Shown one piece after another: positions 1-10,536 of a DNA stretch of 47,687 nucleotides (within the stretch, counting starts at the first letter, position 1; each line of letters starts with the position of its first letter). The stretch comes from Betaproteobacteria bacterium (GTDB lineage Bacteria > Pseudomonadota > Gammaproteobacteria > Burkholderiales > SG8-41), in the NCBI GenBank assembly GCA_016192825.1, contig JACPTK010000045.1, positions 72,236-119,922 of the forward strand, read 5' to 3'. The notes beneath the pieces are model-generated. The model was not told the DNA's origin. It did no database searches and saw only the letters and a program-made list of their open reading frames with translations. Made by a program: the position numbers and the translations under genes.

Positions 1-440
1 GCCGAGATCGAGCCATTGTTGATGATCCGCCCGCCGCGCGGGTCCTGGTCCTTCATCATGCGGAACGCCGCCTGCGCGCACAGGAACATGCCGGTCAGGT
101 TCACGTCCACCACCGCCTGCCATTTCTCAAACGGCAGGTCCTCGAACGGCACGCCGGGCGCGTTGCCGCCGGCGTTGTTGAACAGCGCGTCGAGGCGGCC
201 GAACTTCTCCTTGATCCGGGCGAACAGCGCCTGCACCTGGTCCGGGCGGCCGACGTCGGTCGGCACGACCAGCGCGTTCCCGCCATTCGGGCCCGCCTCC
301 TTGACCGTCTGCTCCAGCATTTCCCTGCGCCGCCCCGCCAGCGCGACCCGGTAGCCGTCCTTCAGGAACGCGAGCGCCACCGCTTTGCCGACGCCCGTCC
401 CCGCGCCGGTGACGAGCGCGGTCCTGATCGTTGCAGCCAT
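1..440 (-). CDS. SDR family oxidoreductase, partial (N-terminal 146 residues)
   Basis: Short-chain dehydrogenase/reductase, expected to be a cytoplasmic NAD(P)-dependent oxidoreductase. The reading frame opens at an ATG (complement of 438-440) and runs off the left edge without a stop. Visible are the Rossmann nucleotide-binding motif TGAGTGVG near residue 11, a [11 protein letters not shown] segment where SDRs bind adenine, and the structural NNAG motif near residue 88. The catalytic Tyr-x-x-x-Lys lies outside the window, so substrate class cannot be judged. The gene is divergent from the antiporter at 745. The SDR fold is clear, the substrate unknown. Confidence 0.9.
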   Translation of the reverse strand, partial: MAATIRTALVTGAGTGVGKAVALAFLKDGYRVALAGRRREMLEQTVKEAGPNGGNALVVPTDVGRPDQVQALFARIKEKFGRLDALFNNAGGNAPGVPFEDLPFEKWQAVVDVNLTGMFLCAQAAFRMMKDQDPRGGRIINNGSIS

Positions 441-744
441 CGTTCGATCTCCCCGATCGGTTTCGAGAGGATGCATGGTAGCGCACCCGCCGCGCCTTGG
501 GCGAGCAGCGCGAACGGGCTCGGCGCCGGCAGGCGACCTCATCCGGTCCGGAGACGGTTGTGTCGTTCACGATTTTCGGCATGGCGAAGTCCGCGCATGG
601 CGCAAGCTTTCAGTATCGCCGACCGGCGGTGCGGTTTCCTTGATCCCGGTCAACGGAGCGCGCGCGCATGATGGGTGTTCTGGGTCTTGCGCGTGTGCCG
701 TTTCGCCCCGGGCGTGGTTTAATTGCAGATTTCGCGCGAAACGC
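441..744. other. Divergent intergenic region without a recognisable gene
   Basis: These 304 bases separate the SDR gene (minus) from the antiporter (plus) and should hold both promoters. An in-frame upward extension of the antiporter frame exists, but its translation is low-complexity and unlike any transporter N-terminus, so I treat it as non-coding. I see no convincing -35/-10 pair, terminator or repeat. Confidence 0.5.
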
Positions 745-2304
745 ATGCTGCTGCTCGAGATTATCCTGTTCCTGATGCTGTGCTCGGTCGCGCTGGGCTG
801 GATCGCGCGGCGCGCGCGCGTCCCCTATCCCATCGCGCTGGTCATCGGCGGCGGCGCGCTCGGTTTCGTGCCCCAGCTGCCGCAGCTGCCGTTCGATCCC
901 CAGTTCATCCTGGTGCTGGTGCTGCCGCCGATCCTCTATCAGGCGGCGCTGCTTACCTCGTGGCGCGACTTCAAGGCCAACATCCGCTGGATCAGCCTGC
1001 TCGCCGTCGGGCTGGTCATCGCGACCACGCTGGTGGTGGGGAGCGCGCTCAAGTTCCTGGTGCCGGACATTCCGTGGGCCGCGGCGTTCGCGCTGGGGGC
1101 CATCGTCTCGCCGCCCGACGCGGTGGCGGCGACGGCGATCCTGTCGCGGCTCAGCATCCCGCGGCGCGTGGTCACGGTGCTCGAGGGCGAAAGCCTGGTG
1201 AACGATGCGTCCGGGCTGGTGCTCTACAAGTTCGCGGTGGCGGCGGTGCTGACGGGCGCCTTTTCCCTGCTCGACGCCAGCGTCCAGTTCGTGGGCGTGT
1301 CCATCGGCGGGATCCTCATCGGCGTCCTGATGGGATGGGTCTTCGTCTTCGTCCACCGCCACCTCGGCGACACCCTCATCGAGGTCCTCACCACGCTCCT
1401 GGTGCCGTACTTCGTCTATATCGCCGCCGAGTCCGTGCACGCCTCGGGCGTGCTCGCCGTGGTCGCGGCGGGGCTCGTGCGCGGGCGCTATTCCCCCGAG
1501 ATCGTCTCGGCCGAGATGCGGATCATCGCGCGCTCGGCGTGGAACCTGACCGTGTTCCTGCTGAACAGCCTGGTGTTCATTCTGATCGGCGTGCAGCTCT
1601 CTGGCATCGCCGAGAGGCTCACCGGATACACCCCGGCGCAGCTCGTCCTTGATGGAGCGCTCGTGGCCGTGGTGGCGATCCTGGTCCGGTTCGCGTGGAT
1701 CTATCTCGCGACCTACCTGCCGCGCCTGCTGAGCGAGTCGTCGCGCCGGCGCGGCCCGGCGCCGCCCGAGGCGGAGGTCTTCATCATGAGCTGGTGCGGC
1801 ATGCGCGGCATCGTATCGCTCGCCGCCGCGCTGGCGCTGCCGCTCGCGATGGATGACGGCACGCCGTTTCCCCAGCGCGATCTCATCATCTTTCTCACGT
1901 TCATGGTGATCGCGGCCACGCTGGTGGTGCAGGGCCTGACGCTGGCGCCGCTGATCCGCCTGCTGAACGTCGGCACCGACTGGAGCGGGCAGCGGGAGCA
2001 GCAGCACGCCAAGCTCGCCCTGACCAAGGCGGCGCTTGCCGCCATCGACGAGTTGGCGTCGAAGGAGGGGATCGCCGAGGAGCTGGCCGAGCGCATGCGT
2101 GCCGAATTCGCCGAGAAGATCACGATCGCGGTGCCGGCGGGCGAGGTGCTTCACACCGGCGTGGACCCGGCCAGGCGGCTGCGGCGCGCGGCGATCGAGG
2201 CGGAGCGCCGCGAGCTGATCCGCATCTGGCGCGACAACGAGATCAGCGACGACGTGCTGCACCACATCGAAGAGGACCTCGATTATCAGGAGTCGCGGCT
2301 CTAA
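745..2304 (+). CDS. CPA1-family Na+/H+ antiporter
   Basis: Inner-membrane monovalent cation/proton antiporter (Na+/H+ exchanger domain), 519 residues, with roughly a dozen hydrophobic segments. The family signature EGESLVNDASGLVLYKF, containing the conserved Asn-Asp of the ion path, lies near residues 147-163, and SPPDAVAATAI is just before it. A hydrophilic, charged C-terminal tail of about 90 residues follows the last membrane segment, as in other bacterial CPA1 proteins of 500-550 residues. I chose the ATG at 745 because the protein then begins directly with transmembrane helix 1 (MLLLEIILFLMLC); the open frame extends further upstream but without homology. It ends in a convergent arrangement with the Mut7-C gene. 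Confidence 0.92.
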   Translation: MLLLEIILFLMLCSVALGWIARRARVPYPIALVIGGGALGFVPQLPQLPFDPQFILVLVLPPILYQAALLTSWRDFKANIRWISLLAVGLVIATTLVVGSALKFLVPDIPWAAAFALGAIVSPPDAVAATAILSRLSIPRRVVTVLEGESLVNDASGLVLYKFAVAAVLTGAFSLLDASVQFVGVSIGGILIGVLMGWVFVFVHRHLGDTLIEVLTTLLVPYFVYIAAESVHASGVLAVVAAGLVRGRYSPEIVSAEMRIIARSAWNLTVFLLNSLVFILIGVQLSGIAERLTGYTPAQLVLDGALVAVVAILVRFAWIYLATYLPRLLSESSRRRGPAPPEAEVFIMSWCGMRGIVSLAAALALPLAMDDGTPFPQRDLIIFLTFMVIAATLVVQGLTLAPLIRLLNVGTDWSGQREQQHAKLALTKAALAAIDELASKEGIAEELAERMRAEFAEKITIAVPAGEVLHTGVDPARRLRRAAIEAERRELIRIWRDNEISDDVLHHIEEDLDYQESRL

Positions 2305-2308
2305 GGCC

Positions 2309-2461
2309 GTGACTTGATGAGGCGTGACATGGTGCAGCGTGACATGATCAGGCGTGACATGAAGAGGCGCTACCCAGGCAACGCTGACCACGCTTCACCA
2401 TGTCGCGCTGCACCATGTCACGCAGCACCACGTCCCGCCGTACCACGTCACGCTGTACCGG
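2309..2461. repeat. Head-to-head array of 15-bp repeats between convergent genes
   Basis: Four direct 15-bp units (type GTGACATGGTGCAGC; 2309, 2324, 2339, 2354) are followed after an 18-bp spacer by five inverted units (type GTCACGCAGCACCAC; from 2387 to 2461). The arms at 2324-2353 and 2402-2431 are almost perfect complements: 25 bp with one G-U type mismatch. The transcript could therefore fold into a long stem in either direction. The array fills the gap between the antiporter and Mut7-C stop codons, a position suited to a bidirectional terminator, but there is no T-run. Confidence 0.8.
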
Positions 2462-2462
2462 G

Positions 2463-3176
2463 TTAGAGGCGCACGGCGAGCGAGGCGCCGAGCATCGCGC
2501 GCATGCGCTCCCAGTGCGAGCCCTGCCAGTAGATCCGGCCGCAGCCGGCGCAGCGCGCGAACTCCGGGTAACGCTCGGCGATGCTCGCGGGAACCCGCCC
2601 CGCAGCCTCGCGCTTGTCGATCGCTTCCAGCCGCAGGTTGCAGTGCAGGCAGAGCGTGAACGGGCGCATGTGGCGCTCGATCGCGTAGCGGGCCGCGACT
2701 TCCCGCAGCTGCGCCTCGGGCTTGAGCGCGTGCACGAAGCATCCGCGCAGCACGTCCCGGCACTTCAACAGCTCGCGGTCGCGCGTGAGCAGAACGCGGC
2801 GCTCCCGCCCGGCGAGCGCCACGATGTCGCGGTCGTGCAGCGCGTGGTCGTGCGCCGTGTCGAAGCCCAGCATCCGCAGCAGCCGCGCGAGCCCGCCCAG
2901 GTGGGCGTCGGCGAAGAACAGCGGCGCCTCATCCAGGGCGCCCGACTCGTGCGGAAAGACCTCGATCGCGTCGCCTTCGCGCACGATGCGGGAAAGCGTC
3001 GCCGGCTGGCCGTTGACGGTGAGCCGCGCGGCCTCGGTGTGGGGCACCCCGAGCGATTCGATCGCGTGCTTGATGGTCGCCGCGCGGGCGCAGGCGGTGA
3101 CGAACGTGACGCCCCGCCGCTCGCGGGCGAGAAGTTCGCCGAGCGCGCCGTGGAAGCGGAATGTCGCGGTCGCCAT
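2463..3176 (-). CDS. Mut7-C RNase-domain protein with N-terminal ubiquitin-like domain
   Basis: Predicted PIN-fold nuclease of the Mut7-C (DUF82) family fused to a beta-grasp, MoaD/ubiquitin-like domain; 237 residues. Residues 1-80 form the ubiquitin-like part (VNGQPATLSRIVREGDAIEVFP). The Mut7-C part starts at FFADAHLGGLARLLRMLGFD (Asp90) and continues with LLTRDREL (Asp133), the acidic positions expected of a PIN active site. A zinc ribbon follows, with Cys176/Cys179 and Cys209/Cys212. The domain pair is known in bacteria but its cellular substrate is not established. Start ATG is the complement of 3174-3176. The neighbour pcp is upstream on the same strand with a 69-bp gap. Confidence 0.88.
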   Translation of the reverse strand: MATATFRFHGALGELLARERRGVTFVTACARAATIKHAIESLGVPHTEAARLTVNGQPATLSRIVREGDAIEVFPHESGALDEAPLFFADAHLGGLARLLRMLGFDTAHDHALHDRDIVALAGRERRVLLTRDRELLKCRDVLRGCFVHALKPEAQLREVAARYAIERHMRPFTLCLHCNLRLEAIDKREAAGRVPASIAERYPEFARCAGCGRIYWQGSHWERMRAMLGASLAVRL

Positions 3177-3245
3177 CGGGCCGGATCGGATAGCCTCATT
3201 GATTCCAGCGCCGGGGACGAAAGCGGCCGGGGCGGGCGCGATCCG

Positions 3246-3851
3246 TCACCCGTCCTTCGACGCCGCCTCCACCACGATTTCCATGCCCCGGACGATGTCG
3301 TCCAGCGACATCGAGGGCCCGCCGCGGTCGCGCCCCGGCCGCGGCAGCGCGGGAACGTGGAGGAAACCGGCGCGGAAAGGATGGTTGCGCGTTGCGGCGA
3401 GGTGCATGAGCCCGTAGAAAACGTGGTTGCACACGAAGGTGCCGGCGCTCATCGAGAGTTGCGCCGGCAGCTCCGCCGCGCGCAGCGCGGCGACGGCGGC
3501 CCGCACCGGCAGCGTCGCGAGGTAAGCCGCCGGACCGCCTGCAACGACGGGAACGTCGGCCGGCTGCGCGCCATCGTTGTCGGGAATGCGCGCGTCCTGG
3601 ACGTTGACCGCGACGCGCTCGACGCACAGCGCCGCGCGGTCGCCCGCCTGCCCGGCGCACAGCACGATCGCCGGTCGCGCGCGCGCGATCGCGGCTTCCA
3701 GAGCGGGCAGCGCGCGCGCGTACGAGGTCGGCAGCGTCGCCGTGACGACCTCGCACGCGCCGATTCCCGCCGGAAGCCGCAGCACCGCCTCGAGCGAGGC
3801 GTTGACCGCCTCGCCGCCGAACGGCTCGAAGCCCGTCACCAGGACCTTCAT
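3246..3851 (-). CDS. pcp: Pyrrolidone-carboxylate peptidase (pyroglutamyl-peptidase I)
   Basis: Cytosolic cysteine peptidase (family C15) that removes N-terminal pyroglutamate from peptides. The 201-residue length is close to the family norm of about 215. The N-terminus MKVLVTGFEPFGG is the family hallmark. The catalytic triad is readable: Glu78 in CVERVAVN, Cys141 in TFVCNHVFYGLMH and His165 in FLHVP. Start ATG is the complement of 3849-3851. The gene may be co-transcribed with the downstream Mut7-C gene. Its promoter must lie in the repeat-filled gap shared with the aldolase gene. Confidence 0.95.
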   Translation of the reverse strand: MKVLVTGFEPFGGEAVNASLEAVLRLPAGIGACEVVTATLPTSYARALPALEAAIARARPAIVLCAGQAGDRAALCVERVAVNVQDARIPDNDGAQPADVPVVAGGPAAYLATLPVRAAVAALRAAELPAQLSMSAGTFVCNHVFYGLMHLAATRNHPFRAGFLHVPALPRPGRDRGGPSMSLDDIVRGMEIVVEAASKDG

Positions 3852-3866
3852 GCGAGTCGAGGAAAT

Positions 3867-3946
3867 GCGTGATGAGCGATAGGTGATGGGAGCAAGCTTC
3901 CGCGCATGCGGGGTACCTTATCACTTATCACCTGTCACCTATCACG
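3867..3946. repeat. Inverted heptamer repeats in a divergent promoter region
   Basis: Left arm (3867-3890): GTGATGA, GCGATAG, GTGATGG. Right arm (3914-3946): TTATCAC twice, CTGTCAC, CTATCAC. The right arm is largely the reverse complement of the left, so the region can form an imperfect stem between pcp (minus) and the aldolase gene (plus). It resembles the array at 10996-11089. Confidence 0.75.
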
Positions 3947-4012
3947 CCTTCGGGATGTTTGACCGTCCGGTGTGGGAAAATGCCGGCCACCCACTGATCG
4001 AGGAGGCATTCC

Positions 4013-4726
4013 ATGAGCAATGACCAGGCCTTGCGGCATGACGTCGCGCTCGCCAACCGCATCATCGAGCGTTTCGGGCTGTCCAACGCGTTCGGGCACG
4101 TGAGCGCGCGCATCCCCGGGACGAACACGTTCTACATTCCCACCCGCCGCAGCCCGGGTCTCGCCGACGAGAACAACCTGCTGGTGATCGACACCGACGG
4201 CAAGCTCCTGTCCGGCGAGGGCACGCCGAACAGCGAGTTCTGGATCCACGCGCGCATCTACGCCGCGCGGCCCGACGTCGGGGGCGTGGCGCACGCGCAT
4301 CCGCTCGCCTGCATCTCGCTCACCCAGATCGGGCAGCCCCACCGCGTCGTGCACCACCAGGGCGGGGCGTTCGCCGACGGGGTGCCGGAATACGAGCGCA
4401 TCGGCCTGATCCGCTCGCGCGAGCTGGGCGACCAGGTGGCGAAGAGCCTGGGCGGCGGCGTGGCGGTCATGATGCGCGGCCACGGCATCAGCACCGCGTT
4501 CCCGGAGGTGCGCGCGGCGACGATCGCCGCCTGCTTCCTCGAGGAGAGCGCCGACCTGCAGTTGCGCATGCTGGCGGCGGCGGCTGGCGATGCGAAAAAG
4601 CTGCGCGCCTTCACGCATGAGGAGGCGGTGCTCGTCCGCGACCAGACCGGGCCCGCCGGCCGGGTCGCGGCGCGGGCCTGGGAGTACTACTCGATGGTCG
4701 CCGAGCGCAAGCCGCTGGGCGGATGA
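4013..4726 (+). CDS. Class II aldolase/adducin family protein
   Basis: 237-residue cytoplasmic enzyme of the class II (zinc-dependent) aldolase/adducin fold, the family of fuculose-phosphate aldolase, ribulose-phosphate epimerase and related decarboxylases. Zinc-site residues are visible: the HAHP pair in GGVAHAHPLACIS and the later His in MMRGHGIST; NSEFWIHARIY supplies the usual acidic helix. A strong GAGGAGG Shine-Dalgarno sits 6 bases before the ATG. It precedes the split TPP decarboxylase on the same strand with a 186-bp gap, so a shared pathway acting on a 2-oxo or hydroxy acid is plausible. The exact substrate cannot be told. Confidence 0.9.
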   Translation: MSNDQALRHDVALANRIIERFGLSNAFGHVSARIPGTNTFYIPTRRSPGLADENNLLVIDTDGKLLSGEGTPNSEFWIHARIYAARPDVGGVAHAHPLACISLTQIGQPHRVVHHQGGAFADGVPEYERIGLIRSRELGDQVAKSLGGGVAVMMRGHGISTAFPEVRAATIAACFLEESADLQLRMLAAAAGDAKKLRAFTHEEAVLVRDQTGPAGRVAARAWEYYSMVAERKPLGG

Positions 4727-4912
4727 GGGCGGGTGAGAATTGACGGAGAACACAACCACCCCCACCCTCTGCTGCCTCCCCCGGAGAGGGAGGGAAGAAG
4801 TGCCGTGCTGCGCACCGTGAGGATCGAGGGATGAGGGAAACCGCTCGCTCGTTTGTTTTCGCGCGGCGCCTGTAGAATTCCCGTCAGCCCGTTTACCCAT
4901 GGAGACCACATT

Positions 4913-5431
4913 GTGACGCAGGCGCAGAAGGCGAGCCTCAGCCCCGAAACCGTGCTCGCGGAAATGAAGAAGAACCGCGTCACGCACGTCGTCTGGCTGC
5001 CCGACAGCGAGACCAACTGGCTGTACCTGCTGATGAAGGCCGAACCGTCGCTGACGCTCGTCGGGGTCAACCGGGAAGGGCTCGCGTTCTCCGCGGCGGC
5101 CGGGATATCGGCGGGCGGGAAGCACCCCCTGGTCCTCATCCAGAATACCGGCCTGCTGGAATCGGGCGACTCGCTGCGCGGGTGGGCCCTCGGCCTCGAC
5201 ATCCCGGTCGTGATGATGGTGGGCTATCGCGGCTGGACGCGCCACGGCGTCAACACCGACACGGCCGCGACCTACACCGAGCGCTTCCTCAACGCCTTCG
5301 GCATCAACTACTACCTGGTCGAGAGCGACGAGGATGCGCCGCGCATCTCCATCGCGTTCGAGGAGGCGAGGAAGACGAAGCGGCCGGTGGCGGTGCTGGT
5401 GGCGGACGAGTATCACGGCTTCAACCGATGA
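4913..5431 (+). CDS. TPP-dependent decarboxylase, N-terminal (alpha) subunit, ComD-like
   Basis: 172-residue protein equal to the N-terminal TPP-binding (pyrimidine) domain of sulfopyruvate/phosphonopyruvate decarboxylases encoded as a separate subunit. NREGLAFSAAAGISAGGKHPLVLIQNTGLLESGDSLRG contains the TPP-activating Glu (NRE) and the conserved NTGLGES-like turn. I chose GTG 4913 because GGAGA lies 7 bases upstream and the protein then starts at the first conserved region; the longer frame gives an unrelated leader. Its partner is the C-terminal subunit at 5589. The two are separated by 157 bases holding a palindrome, unusually far for subunits of one enzyme. Confidence 0.85.
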   Translation: MTQAQKASLSPETVLAEMKKNRVTHVVWLPDSETNWLYLLMKAEPSLTLVGVNREGLAFSAAAGISAGGKHPLVLIQNTGLLESGDSLRGWALGLDIPVVMMVGYRGWTRHGVNTDTAATYTERFLNAFGINYYLVESDEDAPRISIAFEEARKTKRPVAVLVADEYHGFNR

Positions 5432-5510
5432 GTCGACGCGGATCGCGGCTCGCGGATCGCGGGTCGAGCGGTTTTCCGACGAAAGCCTACGAAGCGCCAG
5501 TCACGAGCCG

Positions 5511-5551
5511 CTAGCAGCCTGCCGGACTTTGATGGTCCGACAGGCTGCTAG
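5511..5551. repeat. Dispersed palindrome, copy 1
   Basis: A 17-bp arm CTAGCAGCCTGCCGGAC is followed by a 7-base loop and the complementary arm GTCCGACAGGCTGCTAG, with one mismatch. It is one of five related palindromes in this window (others at 17915, 19059, 19235 and 47408). It lies between the two genes of the split TPP enzyme. Confidence 0.85.
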
Positions 5552-5588
5552 CCGCGAGTCACGACCCATATAGCGAGGAACGAGCGAC

Positions 5589-6179
5589 ATGATGGACACC
5601 GCCGAAATGCTCAAGGTCTTCAACCGCTACCGCGGCGACGCCATAGTCGTTCCTGGCCGGGGCGGCCGCCACTGGGTCGCGATCAGCACCCGGCCGAGCC
5701 GGGACCTCCCGCTGGGCGATCCCGCAATGGGCGGCCACGCGTCGTTCGCGATGGGGCTTGCGCTGGCGCGACCGGACCAGAAGATCGTGCTGTTCGATTC
5801 GGAGGGCGACGTGCAGATGGGGATGGGGATACTGGCGACCATCGCGGAGCAGCAGCCGGCGAACTTCTACCATTTCATGCTCGACAACGAGTGCTACGGC
5901 ACCACCGGCGGGCAGCCGGTTCCCGGCGCAAGAACGGTGGCCTACGACGCCATCGCCCGCGCCTGCGGCTACACCCGCACCCACGCCTACGACAACCTGG
6001 AAACCTTCTCGCTCAACGTCGAGCGCATCCTGTCCGGGCCGGGCCCGGTGTTCGTCGCGCTGAAAGTGCGGCCCGAGATCGAGAACGAGCCGATCGGGAC
6101 CCGCCGCAAATGGCGCACGCGCACGCAGGTGCAGGCGATCCGGGACCTGCGGCGCGAGCTGGGGATCGCGGAAGCGTAA
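5589..6179 (+). CDS. TPP-dependent decarboxylase, C-terminal (beta) subunit, ComE-like
   Basis: 196-residue protein matching the C-terminal TPP pyrophosphate-binding domain. The metal/TPP motif starts at GDVQMGMG (residues 73-80) and ends with LDNECYGTTGGQP (Asn90). Upstream, GDPAMGGHASFAMGLALARP matches the conserved GxxMG entry to this domain. With the protein at 4913 it should form a heteromeric decarboxylase like sulfopyruvate decarboxylase (ComDE) or phosphonopyruvate decarboxylase. A true coenzyme M role is not supported because this is a bacterium lacking the rest of that pathway in view. The substrate is therefore left open. Confidence 0.87.
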   Translation: MMDTAEMLKVFNRYRGDAIVVPGRGGRHWVAISTRPSRDLPLGDPAMGGHASFAMGLALARPDQKIVLFDSEGDVQMGMGILATIAEQQPANFYHFMLDNECYGTTGGQPVPGARTVAYDAIARACGYTRTHAYDNLETFSLNVERILSGPGPVFVALKVRPEIENEPIGTRRKWRTRTQVQAIRDLRRELGIAEA

Positions 6180-6183
6180 ATCG

Positions 6184-6869
6184 TCAGCGCGCCGCGCCGG
6201 GCTGCTGCAGTTTCTCGAATTCCAGCGCGGCCTGCCGGGAATCGTCGCGCGCCCGCCGGCGCGCTTCGGCGGCCAGCGTCTCCGGAATGATCGCCGCCGG
6301 CGCGACGTGCGGCACGATTTTCGCCTGCGACGCCGCGAACGAATCCAGCAGCTTGTCGAGCGCGCCGGCGGCGAGGCTGTAGCCGCGGTAGTCCTTGTTG
6401 ACACGTTCCTTGGCCTTGACCGCCTCCTGGATCCAGGCCCCGGTGCGGTTGTCAGCGCGCATGTGATCGAGCAGCGCCTGCGAGCTGTCCGCCAGCAGCA
6501 GGCGGTAGCGGTGGGCGTCGAGCTGTTTTTTCAGGATCTCGCGGGTAGTCAGGAGGTAATCGTCCGCGGCGTCCACCAGCGCCTGGCCCGGCGCGGAGCC
6601 GAGGCGCTTCAGCGCCTGCAGGTTGTGGTCCGCCGCCGCCGCGTGCTCGTCGAGCTTCTTGATGAACATCGCGCGGTCCGTCGCGCGGTGCGCGATTTCG
6701 ATGCCCAGCGCATCCCGCAGCCGGACGCTCGTGTCCGCCATCAGCGCCACGACCGAACGCTGCAGCTCGAGCTTCTTCTTGTGCGAGCTGTAGCCCCAGT
6801 AGCCGAGCGCCGCTGCGACGACGAGCGCCGCGGCGACGATCGCGATGGTCCTGTTCGAGGGCGTGGTGG

Positions 6870-6873
<4 letters not shown>
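6184..6873 (-). CDS. Membrane-anchored protein of unknown function
   Basis: 229 residues with one N-terminal transmembrane segment (about residues 8-27, TIAIVAAALVVAAALGYWGY). An alpha-helical, charge-rich remainder follows, predicted to sit on the periplasmic side, with no cysteines and no recognisable catalytic motif. The start ATG overlaps the ABC-F stop codon (ATGA, 6870-6873), so the two are almost certainly translationally coupled. The overall look, a four-helix-type region after a single anchor, recalls sensor ectodomains, but I do not recognise a family. Confidence 0.75.
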
Positions 6874-8828
<1,955 letters not shown>

Positions 8829-8981
8829 GGGGCTCCTGCGCGCGAGGCGCGCATTTTACCCGCAACTGCCTTGCATGACGAAGTCACCGGTGGAAGAGAT
8901 TCCCGTCAACCGCAGTGGGGCGATGCATCATGCGTCACCAAAAAAGAGTTAGTATTCGGGTTCCCAAATCGCGGAGGAAAC

Positions 8982-10100
8982 ATGCAGGTTCGTGGAGAAA
9001 TCATGAAGCAGCCGGCCAGCCTGACGCCCGGCCTCGCCTTTACGGATTGCGGCCTGAAAATCGCCGGACCGCTCGCGGCAAAGAAGGCGAAAACGGGCGG
9101 AAAATCGAAGGCGAAGGCCGCCGGGCGCCGCCGCGTGGTGAAGGTGGGCGGCAAACGCGTGAAGACCATCGACGTGCACGCCCACTGCGTGATCCCGGAG
9201 GCGCTCGACCTGCTGGGACTGAAGCTGGAGAACCAGCGCGGCCCGGGCATCGGCGAAGTCGGGGAGCGCCGCATCCGCGAGATGGACGAGCAGGGCATCG
9301 ACGTGGAGGCGCTCAGCATCAACCCGCAGTGGTACAAGGCGGAGCGCGACCTGGTCGCCGAAGTCGTCAGGATCCAGAACGAGAGGCTGGCGGAATTCTG
9401 CGCGACCTACTCGGACCGCTTCGTCGCCTTCGCCTCGGTGGCGCTCCAATATCCCGACCTGGCGATTCAGCAGCTCGTGCACGGCGTGAAGAAACTCGGG
9501 CTGCGCGGCGTCGCGGTCGGCGCGAGCGTCGCCGGCAGGGAGTTCTCCGACCCGATGTTCCACCCGTTCTGGGCGAAGGCCCAGGAGCTCGGCATTCTGA
9601 TCTTCATCCACCCGCAGAGCACGCCAGACCTCAAGAACCGGCTCAAGGGCAACGGCTGGCTCGAGAACACCATCGGCAACCCGCTCGACACCACGATCGC
9701 GCTCTCGCACCTCATCTTCGAGGGCACGCTCGACCGCTTCCCGGGGCTGAAGATCTGCTCGGCGCATGGCGGCGGCTTTCTGCCGTCGTACGCGCCGCGT
9801 TCGGACAACTGCCTGCGCGTCGCGCCGGAGATGGACACCGGCGTGAAACTGAAGAAGAAGCCGACCGAGTACCTGCGCGACATGTACTACGACACGCTGG
9901 TGTTCACGTCCGAGGCGCTGCGGCACCTTGCCGCGGAAGTCGGGTCCGACCGGCTCGTCATCGGCACCGACCATCCGATTCCCTGGCAGAGCAAATCGGT
10001 GGACCACATCCTCAAGACCCCGGGCTTCAGCGACAAGGAACGCCGGGCGATGCTCGGCGAGACCGCCGCGAAGCTGCTCGGCATCGAGCCCTGGAGGTGA
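8982..10100 (+). CDS. Amidohydrolase family protein (ACMSD-like TIM barrel)
   Basis: 372-residue metal-dependent hydrolase/decarboxylase of the amidohydrolase-2 family (relatives include aminocarboxymuconate-semialdehyde decarboxylase and gamma-resorcylate decarboxylase). After a Lys/Arg-rich leader of about 55 residues comes the first metal motif IDVHAHC. FIHPQST, CSAHGGGFLPSYAPR and the terminal Asp in VIGTDHPIPW follow, in family order. I chose ATG 8982 because GGAGG lies 4-5 bases before it; ATG 9003 is a possible alternative start. The basic leader is unusual for the family. A degenerate Bug-receptor fragment follows directly. Confidence 0.9.
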   Translation: MQVRGEIMKQPASLTPGLAFTDCGLKIAGPLAAKKAKTGGKSKAKAAGRRRVVKVGGKRVKTIDVHAHCVIPEALDLLGLKLENQRGPGIGEVGERRIREMDEQGIDVEALSINPQWYKAERDLVAEVVRIQNERLAEFCATYSDRFVAFASVALQYPDLAIQQLVHGVKKLGLRGVAVGASVAGREFSDPMFHPFWAKAQELGILIFIHPQSTPDLKNRLKGNGWLENTIGNPLDTTIALSHLIFEGTLDRFPGLKICSAHGGGFLPSYAPRSDNCLRVAPEMDTGVKLKKKPTEYLRDMYYDTLVFTSEALRHLAAEVGSDRLVIGTDHPIPWQSKSVDHILKTPGFSDKERRAMLGETAAKLLGIEPWR

Positions 10101-10132
10101 GCAGGCGCGTCAGGTGACGACGAGCCGCCGGG

Positions 10133-10384
10133 GCGGCAGCCGGCGGCTACACCATGATCCTCGCCGGCAACGGCACGGCGATCGGCGCGTCCCTGTTCAA
10201 GTCGGTCGCCGGCATCGAAGCGCAGGTCGTGCCGTTCAAGGGGACGCCCGCGCTGGTGACCGCGCTGCGCTCGGACAACATCGACGTCGCCTTCGAGTTC
10301 GCGCCGCCGGCCCTGCCGCACGTCAAGGCGGGCACGATGCGGGCGCTGGCCGTTGCCGCGGCGAAGCGCCACCCCGACTTCACC
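10133..10384 (+). pseudogene. Fragment of a Bug/TctC-type solute-binding receptor
   Basis: About 84 codons match the middle of Bug receptors: AAAGGYTMILAGNGTAIG, then VVPFKGTPALVTALRSDNIDVAFE and ALPHVKAGTMRALAVAAAKRHPDF. No signal peptide, N-terminal lobe or C-terminal lobe remains, and the frame soon degenerates after HPDF. Intact receptors in this window are 320-350 residues. It is a decayed remnant between the amidohydrolase and the CoxG-like gene. The rest of the 436-bp gap shows nothing. Confidence 0.85.
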
Positions 10385-10536
10385 AGCGCAGCCTGGACGA
10401 GCCGAGAAGACGCAGCTCGACGAATAAGCGGAGCCGCCTCAGTGACCCGTCACGCGTCACGGTCCCGATAGGGCAGGCGCCGCCGGTTGCTGTTAATATT
10501 GCGGCCCCGGAACGCTAATTCTCTGCCGTCCACATC

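Noticed and set aside
610-2391. 593-codon open frame opposite the antiporter gene
   Set aside because: Shadow of a GC-rich gene: its product is Arg/His/Asp-rich and low-complexity with no domain, while the plus strand encodes a complete antiporter.
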